A stretch of 64,000 nucleotides of DNA from positions 62,001 to 126,000 of the forward strand of contig NZ_AUHT01000004.1 in NCBI RefSeq assembly GCF_000423325.1. The letters are read 5' to 3'. Below are positions 16,753 to 23,815 of this stretch, piece by piece (the first letter of the stretch is position 1; each line of letters starts with the position of its first letter). The notes below the pieces were generated by a model, which saw nothing but the letters and a program-made list of their open reading frames with translations, ran no database searches and was not told the origin of the DNA. Origin of the DNA: Lysobacter defluvii IMMIB APB-9 = DSM 18482. GTDB lineage: Bacteria; Pseudomonadota; Gammaproteobacteria; Xanthomonadales; Xanthomonadaceae. Both the position numbers and the translations under genes were made by a program.

Positions 16753-17123
16753 TGCCCACGCCCGACAACGCCCGCCTCGACCGCGTCGTCGCAGAAGCGC
16801 GCCGCGCGGCCGCCGAGCGCGAGAAGGGCTACCGCGAGCGGGCGCTCAAGATGTACCCGTGGATCTGCGGCCGCTGCGCGCGCGAGTTCACCCGCGCCAA
16901 CGTGCAGGAACTGACGGTCCACCACCGCAACCACAACCACGACGACAACCCGCCCGACGGCAGCAACTGGGAGCTGCTGTGCGTGTACTGCCATGACAAC
17001 GAGCACTCGCGGCAGCTCGACCACACGGGTGTGAGTGCGAGGGATGCGGAGGATGCGCGTAGCGCGGCGACATCGAGTCCGTTTGCGGATTTGAAGGCGC
17101 GGCTGCAGAAGCGTGGTTCCTGA
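16752..17123 (+). CDS. yajD: HNH family protein YajD
   Basis: The 123-residue protein matches E. coli YajD: an N-terminal helix with many Arg/Glu, ICGRCAREF, the HNH core VHHRNHNHDDNPPDGSNWE and LLCVYCHDNEH. The four cysteines (CGRC, CVYC) hold a structural zinc, and HH/N/H make the metal site of a beta-beta-alpha-metal nuclease. The biological role of YajD has not been settled. The tail after residue 95 is low-complexity. Starts on the last base of the DUF4920 stop. Confidence 0.92.
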   Translation: MPTPDNARLDRVVAEARRAAAEREKGYRERALKMYPWICGRCAREFTRANVQELTVHHRNHNHDDNPPDGSNWELLCVYCHDNEHSRQLDHTGVSARDAEDARSAATSSPFADLKARLQKRGS

Positions 17124-17140
17124 CCGGGAAGGACGAATAC

Positions 17141-17962
17141 ATGAAAAGTCGCGCTCCACTCGCTTCAAGTCGCTCCCCAGTCCCGGGTGCCGGCTGGTCG
17201 CTCATTGCAGCGGCGCTGCTCGCCACGGCCTGTACGACGGCGGGAGATGCCGCGGTCACCACGGACACGGCGGGCGACGCTGTTCGCACCACGGGGACCG
17301 TCGCCTCCATCGATACCCAGCCCTGGACCTACGACGGCAACGCGATCGTGCAGGTCGACACCGCCGACCGCGGCCGTATCGAAGTGCAGCTCCCCGCGCG
17401 CTGGAACCTGTGCCAGGCAGCGCCCGTTGATGTGGAGGCACTGGAGATCGGCGTGCAGGTGGAGGTGGTGGGCGCGCCGGCAGGCGAGGGCGCGGTGGTG
17501 GTTTGCGAGGAACCGTCGCACCGCCTGGTTCCGGTGGAGCCTGCCTCGCCGCCGACGAATGCCACGGGCAGCACCGTTGGCGGCGACGGTTCCGCCATCG
17601 AGCTCCTGCCCCTCAGCGACGCGGCTATCGAAGGCGCCATGCTGGAAGGCGAGCTGGCCTGCGCCTTCTCCGTCGATGGCGGCGGGACGCTCCTGTTGGC
17701 GAAGGGGAACGTCGCCTCGAACGAACCCAGCCGTGGAGTCGTCAACGTCGCGGGGTACGTCGAGCCGGTCGCGGCTCCTGGGGGCTTCGACGCGATGCTG
17801 CGCGGCACGCGCTTCTCCGGCGCCGGCAAGGTGATCCGGGTAGAGCTCACCGGTCCTGCCATCGGGGGCGGCGAGTCGCCGTCCCATCCGGCGACGCTGA
17901 CCTACCAGCGTGCCGACGGGGCGGAACGGGCGTTTTCTGGCCGGTGGGAGTGCGGTCCCTGA
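17141..17962 (+). CDS. Hypothetical secreted lipoprotein
   Basis: A 273-residue protein with a long signal ending in AALLATACTTAGD, a probable lipobox with Cys near 31. Residues 48-115 (RTTGTVASIDTQPWTYDGNAIVQVDTADRG) resemble a small OB-like beta barrel. Residues 150-270 form a second domain (EGELACAFSVDGGGTLLLAKG and ERAFSGRWECGP) similar in outline to other periplasmic lysozyme- or META-like beta domains, but I cannot assign it. A GGGAAGG box lies before the ATG. It stands 18 bases after yajD and may be co-transcribed. Confidence 0.65.
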   Translation: MKSRAPLASSRSPVPGAGWSLIAAALLATACTTAGDAAVTTDTAGDAVRTTGTVASIDTQPWTYDGNAIVQVDTADRGRIEVQLPARWNLCQAAPVDVEALEIGVQVEVVGAPAGEGAVVVCEEPSHRLVPVEPASPPTNATGSTVGGDGSAIELLPLSDAAIEGAMLEGELACAFSVDGGGTLLLAKGNVASNEPSRGVVNVAGYVEPVAAPGGFDAMLRGTRFSGAGKVIRVELTGPAIGGGESPSHPATLTYQRADGAERAFSGRWECGP

Positions 17963-17982
17963 AGGGGACCTGGGGGACGCAG

Positions 17983-18020
17983 CCATAACGGATTGCGTTA
18001 TATGACGGGAGCCGTTATGG
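17983..18020. promoter_or_regulatory. Double palindrome, probable HigA operator
   Basis: CCATAACGG (17983-17991) and CCGTTATGG (18012-18020) form a perfect nine-base inverted repeat, and within it TAACG-GATTG-CGTTA (17986-18000) forms a second palindrome sharing its left arm. The half-site TAACG/CGTTA thus occurs three times within 38 bases directly upstream of the hig remnant. HigA-type antitoxins bind such inverted repeats as dimers to repress their own operon, so this is very likely the autoregulatory site. Confidence 0.75.
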
Positions 18021-18027
18021 TCTCCCC

Positions 18028-18087
18028 GTGATCCGGGACTTTGTCGACAGGGAAGCTGAAAAGGTCTGGCGCGGGACGCCCAAATGA
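18028..18087 (+). pseudogene. higB: Remnant of higB toxin, 20 codons
   Basis: GTG at 18028 opens a frame reading VIRDFVDREAEKVWRGTPK and then stops. This matches the N-terminus of HigB/RelE-type toxins (M-I-R-S-F-x-D-R-E-T-E-K-I-W-x-G), which are normally about 92 residues. Everything after the first 17 residues, including the RNA-cleaving core, is missing, and the stop TGA overlaps the ATG of higA. An in-frame or out-of-frame internal deletion removing most of the toxin gene but preserving the antitoxin explains this best. Confidence 0.75.
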
Positions 18088-18377
18088 AAAAAACACTGCC
18101 CAATATCCACCCTGGCGAAGTGCTCAAGGAGGAGTTCCTCGACCCGATGGGGATCAGCCAGAACGCGCTCGCGCGCGCGGCTGGCGTGCCCCCGCGCCGG
18201 ATCAACGAGATCGTGCTCGGCAAGCGGGGCATCAGTGCCGACACGGCGCTTCGCCTGGCGGCTGTATTCGGGACCAGCGAGCATTTCTGGCTGGGGTTAC
18301 AGGCTGACTACGATCTGGAAGAGGCGCGAAAGGCGCTGGGCGACACAGCTTCGCGGATCCAGCGTCTCGCGGCTTGA
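18084..18377 (+). CDS. higA: HigA-family antitoxin (XRE-type helix-turn-helix)
   Basis: The 97-residue protein is a full-length HigA: NIHPGEVLKEEFLDPMGISQ, a helix-turn-helix ALARAAGVPPRRINEIVLGK, and RGISADTALRLAAVFGTSEHFWLGLQADYDLEEAR. It would bind DNA as a dimer and, in intact loci, neutralise the mRNA interferase HigB. Here the toxin is only a fragment, so the protein can at most act as a regulator or as an anti-toxin against HigB-like toxins from elsewhere. The ATG overlaps the stop of the higB remnant. Confidence 0.92.
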   Translation: MKKTLPNIHPGEVLKEEFLDPMGISQNALARAAGVPPRRINEIVLGKRGISADTALRLAAVFGTSEHFWLGLQADYDLEEARKALGDTASRIQRLAA

Positions 18378-18502
18378 GCCAGGGCAGGCCGCCTCACGGG
18401 CTCACGATTTGGCAGTCTCGCTCCCTGCAGTCTCTGACGCAGTGGATGAATGGTTCATCCGCCGTCTCACCACGTGAGACCGGCGGCCGCCACCCTCGCG
18501 CG

Positions 18503-19750
18503 ATGAACGTCACCGAGAAGCTGGCGATCCTGGCCGACGCCGCCAAGTACGACGCCTCGTGCGCGTCCAGCGGCGCGGCCAAGCGGGATTCCTCGAAGAC
18601 CGGCGGCATCGGCAGCACCGGCGGCATGGGCATCTGCCATTCCTACACGCCGGACGGGCGCTGCGTGTCGCTGCTGAAGATCCTGCTGACCAACTTCTGC
18701 ATCTTCGACTGCGTCTACTGCGTCAACCGGGTGTCCAGCAACGTGCGGCGCGCGCGCTTCAGCACCGACGAGGTGGTCCGGCTGACGCTCGACTTCTACC
18801 GACGCAACTACATCGAGGGGCTGTTCCTCTCCAGCGGCATCATCCGCAACGGCGACTACACCATGGAGCAGCTGGTGGAGGTCGCGCGCAGCCTGCGCGA
18901 GGACCACCGGTTCGGCGGGTACATCCACCTCAAGACCATCCCCGATGCCGCGCCGGAACTGCTGGCGGCGGCAGGAAAGTACGCAGACCGGCTCAGCATC
19001 AACGTCGAGCTGCCGACCCAGGCCGGGCTGGACGCGCTGGCGCCGGAGAAGGACCTGGGCAAGATCCGCGGTGCCATGGGCGAGGTCCGCTGGCGCATCG
19101 AGGAGGGCAAGACGGCACGCAAGGCGGCGCGTCGCGGGACCGCGAAGCTCCCGCGGTTCGCGCCTGCCGGGCAGAGCACGCAGATGATCATCGGCGCCGA
19201 CGCGACCGACGACCGCAGCGTGCTGCAGTCCAGCGCCAACCTGTACGGCAATTACCAGTTGCGGCGGGTGTACTACTCGGCTTTCAGCCCCATTCCGGAC
19301 GCCTCCTCGCGGCTGCCGCTGGTGGCGCCGCCGCTGGCCCGCGAGCACCGCCTGTACCAGGCCGACTGGCTGCTGCGCTTCTACGGGTTCGGGGTGGACG
19401 AGATCGCGCCGGCGGGTACCGGGGGCGGGATGCTGGACCTGGACATCGACCCCAAGCTTGCTTGGGCGCTGCGGCATCCGGAGCAGTTCCCGGTGGACGT
19501 GAACCACGCGCCGCGCGAGATGCTGCTGCGGGTGCCGGGGCTGGGCACGCGCAACGTCGCCCGGATCGTGCAGTCGCGCCGGAGCGGCGGCCTGCGGGTC
19601 GCGGACCTGGCCCGGCTGCGCGCCCCGATGGCCAAGGTGCTGCCGTTCGTGCAGTTGCTGGATCACCACCCTGGCCGCCACCTGGACGACCCGGTGCGCC
19701 TGCGCGCGCGCCTGGCGCCGCCGCCGCGGCAGGCCGGGCTGTTCGGCTGA
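18503..19750 (+). CDS. Radical SAM protein linked to uracil-DNA glycosylase (PA0069 type)
   Basis: A 415-residue protein. NFCIFDCVYCVNR holds the CxxxCxxC that binds the 4Fe-4S cluster; GICHSYTPDGRCVSLLKIL before it and LFLSSGIIRNGDYTMEQ after it are characteristic of the putative DNA modification/repair radical SAM family that is always coded next to a UDG-domain protein (TIGR03916, as I recall). A helix-hairpin-helix motif near the C-terminus (VPGLGTRNVARIVQSRR) suggests DNA binding. The enzyme reaction is unknown. The start at 18503 is chosen because the conserved N-terminus MNVTEKLAILADAAKYDASC begins there. The glycosylase gene follows 11 bases later. Confidence 0.93.
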   Translation: MNVTEKLAILADAAKYDASCASSGAAKRDSSKTGGIGSTGGMGICHSYTPDGRCVSLLKILLTNFCIFDCVYCVNRVSSNVRRARFSTDEVVRLTLDFYRRNYIEGLFLSSGIIRNGDYTMEQLVEVARSLREDHRFGGYIHLKTIPDAAPELLAAAGKYADRLSINVELPTQAGLDALAPEKDLGKIRGAMGEVRWRIEEGKTARKAARRGTAKLPRFAPAGQSTQMIIGADATDDRSVLQSSANLYGNYQLRRVYYSAFSPIPDASSRLPLVAPPLAREHRLYQADWLLRFYGFGVDEIAPAGTGGGMLDLDIDPKLAWALRHPEQFPVDVNHAPREMLLRVPGLGTRNVARIVQSRRSGGLRVADLARLRAPMAKVLPFVQLLDHHPGRHLDDPVRLRARLAPPPRQAGLFG

Positions 19751-19761
19751 AGGCCGCGGGC

Positions 19762-21162
19762 ATGCACCTGGCCGTCGTCGAACCGGGCTGGAGCCTGGAG
19801 GCTTGGCGGGAGCGCGCCCGTGCGGCGCTCCTGGCTGGCGTCGCGCCCGAGCACCTGCAATGGGACGGCGATGCCCAGCAGGGCCTTGCGCTGGCCTCGC
19901 CATTGCCCGAGGCACCGGAGGCGCAGGGCCGCGTCACCGTTCCCGCCGCACTGCTCGAGCTGGCCGGGGCGGTCGTGTGCCATCGCGACCCGGGGCGCCA
20001 TGCGCTGCTGTACCGGTTGCTGTGGCGCATCGCACGGGGGGAACGCCGCCTGCTGGAGCGCGCCACCGATCCGGACGTGGTCGCCGCCGCGGCGCTCGCG
20101 GCCGCGGTGCGGCGCGACTGCCACAAGATGAAGGCGTTCGTGCGGTTCCGCGAGGGCGGCGGAGGGGAGGGCGCGTACGTCGCGTGGTTCGAGCCGGACC
20201 ACTGGATCGTTGACCGCGTCGCGCCCTTCTTCGCGAAGCGCTTCGCCGGCATGCGCTGGGCCATCCTGACGCCGTACCGCAGCGTGCGATGGGAAGGCGG
20301 GGCGCTGGCCTTCGGGCCCGGCGCGGTGCGGGCCGACGCGCCGGCGGAGGACGCCCAGGAGGACCTGTGGCGGACCTACTACGCCAGCATCTTCAATCCG
20401 GCGCGGCTCAACCCGACGATGATGCGGCAGGAGATGCCGCAGAAGTACTGGAAGGGCCTGCCGGAAGCGGAGCTGCTGCCGTCGCTGTTGCGCGACGCCG
20501 GCCGCCGCGTGCGCGACATGGCCGAGCGCGAGGCGCAGGCCCCGCGTCGGCGGATCCCCGCCAGGCCCGCGGAGGCGCCGCCGACGGACGACGGGAGCCT
20601 GGCGGCCGCACGGGTACTGGCGGCCGGATGCCAGCGATGCCCTCTGTGGGAGCCGGCGACGCAGACGGTCTGGGGCGAGGGCCCGGAGGATGCGCGGCTG
20701 ATGTTCGTGGGCGAGCAGCCCGGCGACGCCGAGGACCTGACCGGCCGGCCGTTCGTGGGCCCGGCAGGCGCGCTGCTGGACCGCGCCTTCGCGGACGCGG
20801 GCATCGACCGCTCCGCGGCGTACCTGACCAATGCCGTCAAGCACTTCCGGTTCCAGCAGCGCGGCAAGGCCCGCCTGCACCAGCGGCCCACCACCGGCCA
20901 CGTCAACGCCTGCCATGCATGGTTGCGGCGGGAGCTGGCGACCGTGCGGCCCGAGGTGATCGTGTGCCTGGGCGCGACCGCCGCGGCGGCGGTTCTCGGC
21001 GCAGGCTTCAGCCTGTTGGAGGAGCGGGGCACCTGGCATCAGCTGGGCAACGGCGTGCGCGTGCTGGCCACCGTGCATCCGGCCTGGGTGCTGCGGCAGC
21101 CCGCCGCCGCGCAGGGAGCGGCCTACCGCGGGCTGGTCGATGACCTGCGCCTGGCCGCTTGA
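19762..21162 (+). CDS. UdgX-type uracil-DNA glycosylase fused to an N-terminal DUF4130 domain
   Basis: A 466-residue protein. Residues about 70-260 (HKMKAFVRFRE, FAKRFAGMRWAILTPYRSV, MRQEMPQKYWKGLPEA) are the DUF4130 domain. Residues about 290-466 are a family 4-like UDG with CQRCPLW, GEQPGDAEDLTGRPFVGPAG, KHFRFQQRGKARLHQRPT and HPAWVLR. The inserted loop ending in RLH corresponds to the KRIH loop of Mycobacterium UdgX, whose His forms a covalent bond with the sugar of the uracil site; that His is present here. The pair with the radical SAM gene 11 bases upstream is a conserved, functionally open DNA-repair module. The ATG at 19762 is the only one consistent with the upstream stop. Confidence 0.92.
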   Translation: MHLAVVEPGWSLEAWRERARAALLAGVAPEHLQWDGDAQQGLALASPLPEAPEAQGRVTVPAALLELAGAVVCHRDPGRHALLYRLLWRIARGERRLLERATDPDVVAAAALAAAVRRDCHKMKAFVRFREGGGGEGAYVAWFEPDHWIVDRVAPFFAKRFAGMRWAILTPYRSVRWEGGALAFGPGAVRADAPAEDAQEDLWRTYYASIFNPARLNPTMMRQEMPQKYWKGLPEAELLPSLLRDAGRRVRDMAEREAQAPRRRIPARPAEAPPTDDGSLAAARVLAAGCQRCPLWEPATQTVWGEGPEDARLMFVGEQPGDAEDLTGRPFVGPAGALLDRAFADAGIDRSAAYLTNAVKHFRFQQRGKARLHQRPTTGHVNACHAWLRRELATVRPEVIVCLGATAAAAVLGAGFSLLEERGTWHQLGNGVRVLATVHPAWVLRQPAAAQGAAYRGLVDDLRLAA

Positions 21163-21265
21163 GCCACGAACCCGCGGCCCACGGACTCACGAACCGCCCA
21201 TCCGCCTTCCCGCATCCTGTCCGGCCCGGCGGCCTTCCGTGCCGCGCTTCAACAGGAGAGCCGGA

Positions 21266-21826
21266 ATGAGCAACAAACTCCAGGACAAGACCGTCGCCAT
21301 CCTCGCCACCGATGGCGTGGAGCAGGTGGAGCTGATCGAGCCGCGCAAGGCGGTGGAGGAGGCTGGCGCCACCGTGCGCCTGCTGTCGATCAAGGAGGGC
21401 GAGATCCAGGGCATGAACCACGACAAGCCCGGTGACAAGCTCAAGGTCGATGGCCTGGTGGCCGACGCCAGCGTGGAGGAGTACGACGCGCTGATCCTGC
21501 CCGGCGGCGTGCAGAACCCTGACACCCTGCGCATGGACGAGAAGGCGGTGGCCTTCGTCCGCGACTTCGCCCGCAGCGGCAAGCCGATCGGCGTCATCTG
21601 CCATGGCCCCTGGGTGATGATCGAGGCCGACGTGGTGCGCGGCCGCCGCATGACCTCCTGGCCCAGCGTGCGCACCGACCTTCGCAATGCCGGCGCCGAG
21701 GTGGTCGACGAGGAGGTTGTCACCGACAAGGGCCTGGTGTCCAGCCGCAAGCCCGATGACCTGCCGGCCTTCTGCCGCAAGATCGTCGAGGAGTTCGCCG
21801 AAGGGCGGCACCCGCCCCGCGCCTGA
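21266..21826 (+). CDS. DJ-1/PfpI family protein (YhbO-like)
   Basis: The 186-residue protein has the PfpI pattern: KTVAILATDGVEQVEL at the start, EYDALILPGGVQNPDTLR around 72-90, and PIGVICHGPWVMIEAD with the nucleophilic Cys in the elbow (about C114) followed by His. The Glu at about residue 19 is the expected acidic partner. Members act as general stress proteins, with claimed chaperone, protease and glyoxalase or deglycase activity; which applies here cannot be told. AGGAGA lies seven bases before the ATG. It appears monocistronic. Confidence 0.92.
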   Translation: MSNKLQDKTVAILATDGVEQVELIEPRKAVEEAGATVRLLSIKEGEIQGMNHDKPGDKLKVDGLVADASVEEYDALILPGGVQNPDTLRMDEKAVAFVRDFARSGKPIGVICHGPWVMIEADVVRGRRMTSWPSVRTDLRNAGAEVVDEEVVTDKGLVSSRKPDDLPAFCRKIVEEFAEGRHPPRA

Positions 21827-21914
21827 ACCGCCAGGGTGCGAGACGCAGGGCTCCCGACCGCGCGTTCACGACCCGGGCGAACATAGTCCGGGTCCCGGAC
21901 CTTCGGAGCAGCGC

Positions 21915-22688
21915 ATGAACACCCTGACTCGACGAATCGGTTCCGTATTGGCGGCCGGCCTGGTTGTCCTGCTTGCCGGCTGCGTGAGCCCCGGTGGCTA
22001 TGTCGGCAACACCGGCGGATACGGCCAGCCGGGCGGCAGCTACGGCCAGACGGGCACGGGCTACCCCTCCCAATACGCGAGCCAGCTCGAAGGCACTGTC
22101 GAAGATGTGGACGCCCGGTACGGCCGAATCCTCCTGCGGGTCGAGGATCGGTATACCGGTCGGTCGGAGCGCCGGGAGGTCCGCTACGACCGCCGCACGC
22201 GCCTGTTCTACCAGGGCCGCCAGTACCCCGTGGAGGGGCTGGAGCGCGGCGACATCATCCGCGTCGACCTGGCACAGTCCGGCCGTGACCTGTGGGCGGG
22301 AACGATCGAGGTGGTGCACAACATCCGCGACCGCGGCTATGGCGGGGGCTACGATCGCGGTTACGACGGCCGGTACGGAGATCCCTACGGCAATCCTTAC
22401 GGGGGTGATCCCTACGGCGAGCCGTACGACCGCGGGCATGGCCAGGACCTCCGCGGGCAGGTCGCGTTCGTTGATCCGCGGGCGCGGGTGATCCAGCTGG
22501 AAGGCAGCGGGTACGGCGGCGGCATCCAGGTGCGGTACGACAATCGGACGACGGCCGAGGTCGAGCGCCGCCTGGTCCGGCCGGAGGACCTGCAGCGTGG
22601 GGATCTGGTGCGAATCCAGGGGCGCGCGCTGGGCGGCAACGAGTGGCTCGCCGAGCGGATCATCATCGAGCGCATGGGCGGACGCTGA
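21915..22688 (+). CDS. Lipoprotein with two OB-like (DUF5666-like) domains and Gly/Tyr-rich linkers
   Basis: A 257-residue protein with lipobox LLAGC (Cys near 21). A Gly/Tyr/Gln linker (GGYGQPGGSYGQTGTGY) precedes the first beta domain QLEGTVEDVDARYGRILLRVE...LERGDIIRVDLA. A second linker with GYDRGYDGRYGDPYGNPYGG repeats leads to the second domain LRGQVAFVDPRARVIQLEG...LQRGDLVRIQGRA. The two domains are clear internal duplicates. This pattern occurs in surface or periplasmic lipoproteins without known function. GGAG lies seven bases before the ATG. The frame is open upstream but the signal peptide fixes the start. Confidence 0.8.
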   Translation: MNTLTRRIGSVLAAGLVVLLAGCVSPGGYVGNTGGYGQPGGSYGQTGTGYPSQYASQLEGTVEDVDARYGRILLRVEDRYTGRSERREVRYDRRTRLFYQGRQYPVEGLERGDIIRVDLAQSGRDLWAGTIEVVHNIRDRGYGGGYDRGYDGRYGDPYGNPYGGDPYGEPYDRGHGQDLRGQVAFVDPRARVIQLEGSGYGGGIQVRYDNRTTAEVERRLVRPEDLQRGDLVRIQGRALGGNEWLAERIIIERMGGR

Positions 22689-22796
22689 CGCGGGCGCATC
22701 CACAAATCGTTTGCATCCCGCCATGTATGAAGGCAGGGTAAACGACGAAATCGGTCACCCGCGTTGTCCTACTCGACCCGTCCGGGGAGCAGTCGA

Positions 22797-22922
22797 ATGA
22801 AGGCGAGCAGTCTGATCTCACCCCTGCGCTGGCTGGGGATCGTAGTGTTGCTTCTCATGGCAGTGGCCGTGGCGTACGCCGGTTACACGGCAATCAAGTA
22901 CTGGCCCGACATCGCTGTCTGA
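22797..22922 (+). CDS. Small membrane protein preceding norC
   Basis: A 41-residue ORF, MKASSLISPLRWLGIVV followed by a hydrophobic helix LLLMAVAVAYAGYTAIKYW and a short acidic tail. GGGGAG lies eight bases before the ATG, and the stop is 12 bases before norC, so it is probably the first gene of the nor operon. It resembles the small one-helix subunits found next to heme-copper oxidase genes, but I know no name for it. The positive N-terminal end suggests N-in topology. Confidence 0.65.
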   Translation: MKASSLISPLRWLGIVVLLLMAVAVAYAGYTAIKYWPDIAV

Positions 22923-22934
22923 GGACCGATACCC

Positions 22935-23777
22935 ATGAACAAACGGCAGTCACGAATCTTCGCCATCGTCGCCACCGGCGTGGCCGCGCTTGCCTTCGTC
23001 GGCATGACCCTGCACAGCCATACGCGCTTCGACGACCTGACGAACGCGGAGAACATCACGCCGGAGATCACCCACGGCAAGGATGTCTGGCACAAGTACA
23101 ACTGCATCAACTGCCACACGCTGTTCGGCGAGGGGGCGTACTACGCGCCGGACCTGACCAAGATCGCCCAGCTGCGCGGAGAGGCCTACCTGAAGGCCTA
23201 CATGCGCGACCCGTCGCAGTTCTACGACGAGCAGCGCCATCGGCGCCTGATGCCGACGCAGGACCTGAGCGAGGTCGAGATCGACAACCTGGTCAAGTTC
23301 CTGGACTGGGTGTCGAAGGTCGACAACCAGGGCTGGCCGCCGCGGCCGATCCTGGTGGCCGGCGGCTCGCTCAACGTGGGCGCGCATGGCGCCGGGGGCG
23401 GTGCGGCCCGCGGGCAGGACGTCCGGCCGGTGGCCGCGGGCAACGATCCGCGCGCGCTGGGCGAGCACCTGTTCCGTACCGCGGTGCCGGTGTGCACCGC
23501 ATGCCACTCGCTGCAGCCGGGGGTGACGCTTGCCGGGCCTTCGATGGCGGGCATGGCCGAGCGTGCCGCGCAGACGATCGTCTCGCCGGAGTACACCGGT
23601 TCGGCCACCGACGTGCCCGGCTACATCCGCGAGTCCATCGTCGACCCCAGCGCGCACCTGGTGCCGGGCGCGATGTTCTCCGCCGAAGGCACGTCGTTCA
23701 TGCCCAACACCTACAGCGAGAGCCTGACCGACGAGCAGATCGACCAGCTCGTGGCCTTCCTTGAAACGTTGAAGTAA
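22935..23777 (+). CDS. norC: Nitric oxide reductase cytochrome c subunit NorC with an extra heme domain
   Basis: The 280-residue protein has an N-terminal membrane anchor (IFAIVATGVAALAFVGMTL), then the NorC cytochrome domain with YNCINCHTLFGEGAYYAPDLTK (heme motif C57-C60-H61) and an axial Met in RLMPTQD. Ordinary NorC ends near residue 150. Here a Gly/Ala linker (about 140-170) leads to a second class I cytochrome c domain, PVCTACHSLQPG (C187, C190, H191), with a probable axial Met in SFMPNTY. The subunit passes electrons from donors such as azurin or cytochrome c to NorB at the periplasmic face. The second heme may extend the donor range. norB begins 38 bases later. Confidence 0.93.
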   Translation: MNKRQSRIFAIVATGVAALAFVGMTLHSHTRFDDLTNAENITPEITHGKDVWHKYNCINCHTLFGEGAYYAPDLTKIAQLRGEAYLKAYMRDPSQFYDEQRHRRLMPTQDLSEVEIDNLVKFLDWVSKVDNQGWPPRPILVAGGSLNVGAHGAGGGAARGQDVRPVAAGNDPRALGEHLFRTAVPVCTACHSLQPGVTLAGPSMAGMAERAAQTIVSPEYTGSATDVPGYIRESIVDPSAHLVPGAMFSAEGTSFMPNTYSESLTDEQIDQLVAFLETLK

Positions 23778-23815
23778 GCAGGCGGGCGCGCTGCGCCGGC
23801 ACGGGGAGATCATCC

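Noticed and set aside
18559-19761. Upstream extension of the UdgX frame
   Set aside because: It runs through the radical SAM gene in another frame; similarity to UdgX/DUF4130 begins only after the ATG at 19762.
22689-22796. FNR/NNR box upstream of the nor operon
   Set aside because: No TTGAT-N4-ATCAA-like sequence close enough to the consensus was found, so no regulator is claimed.
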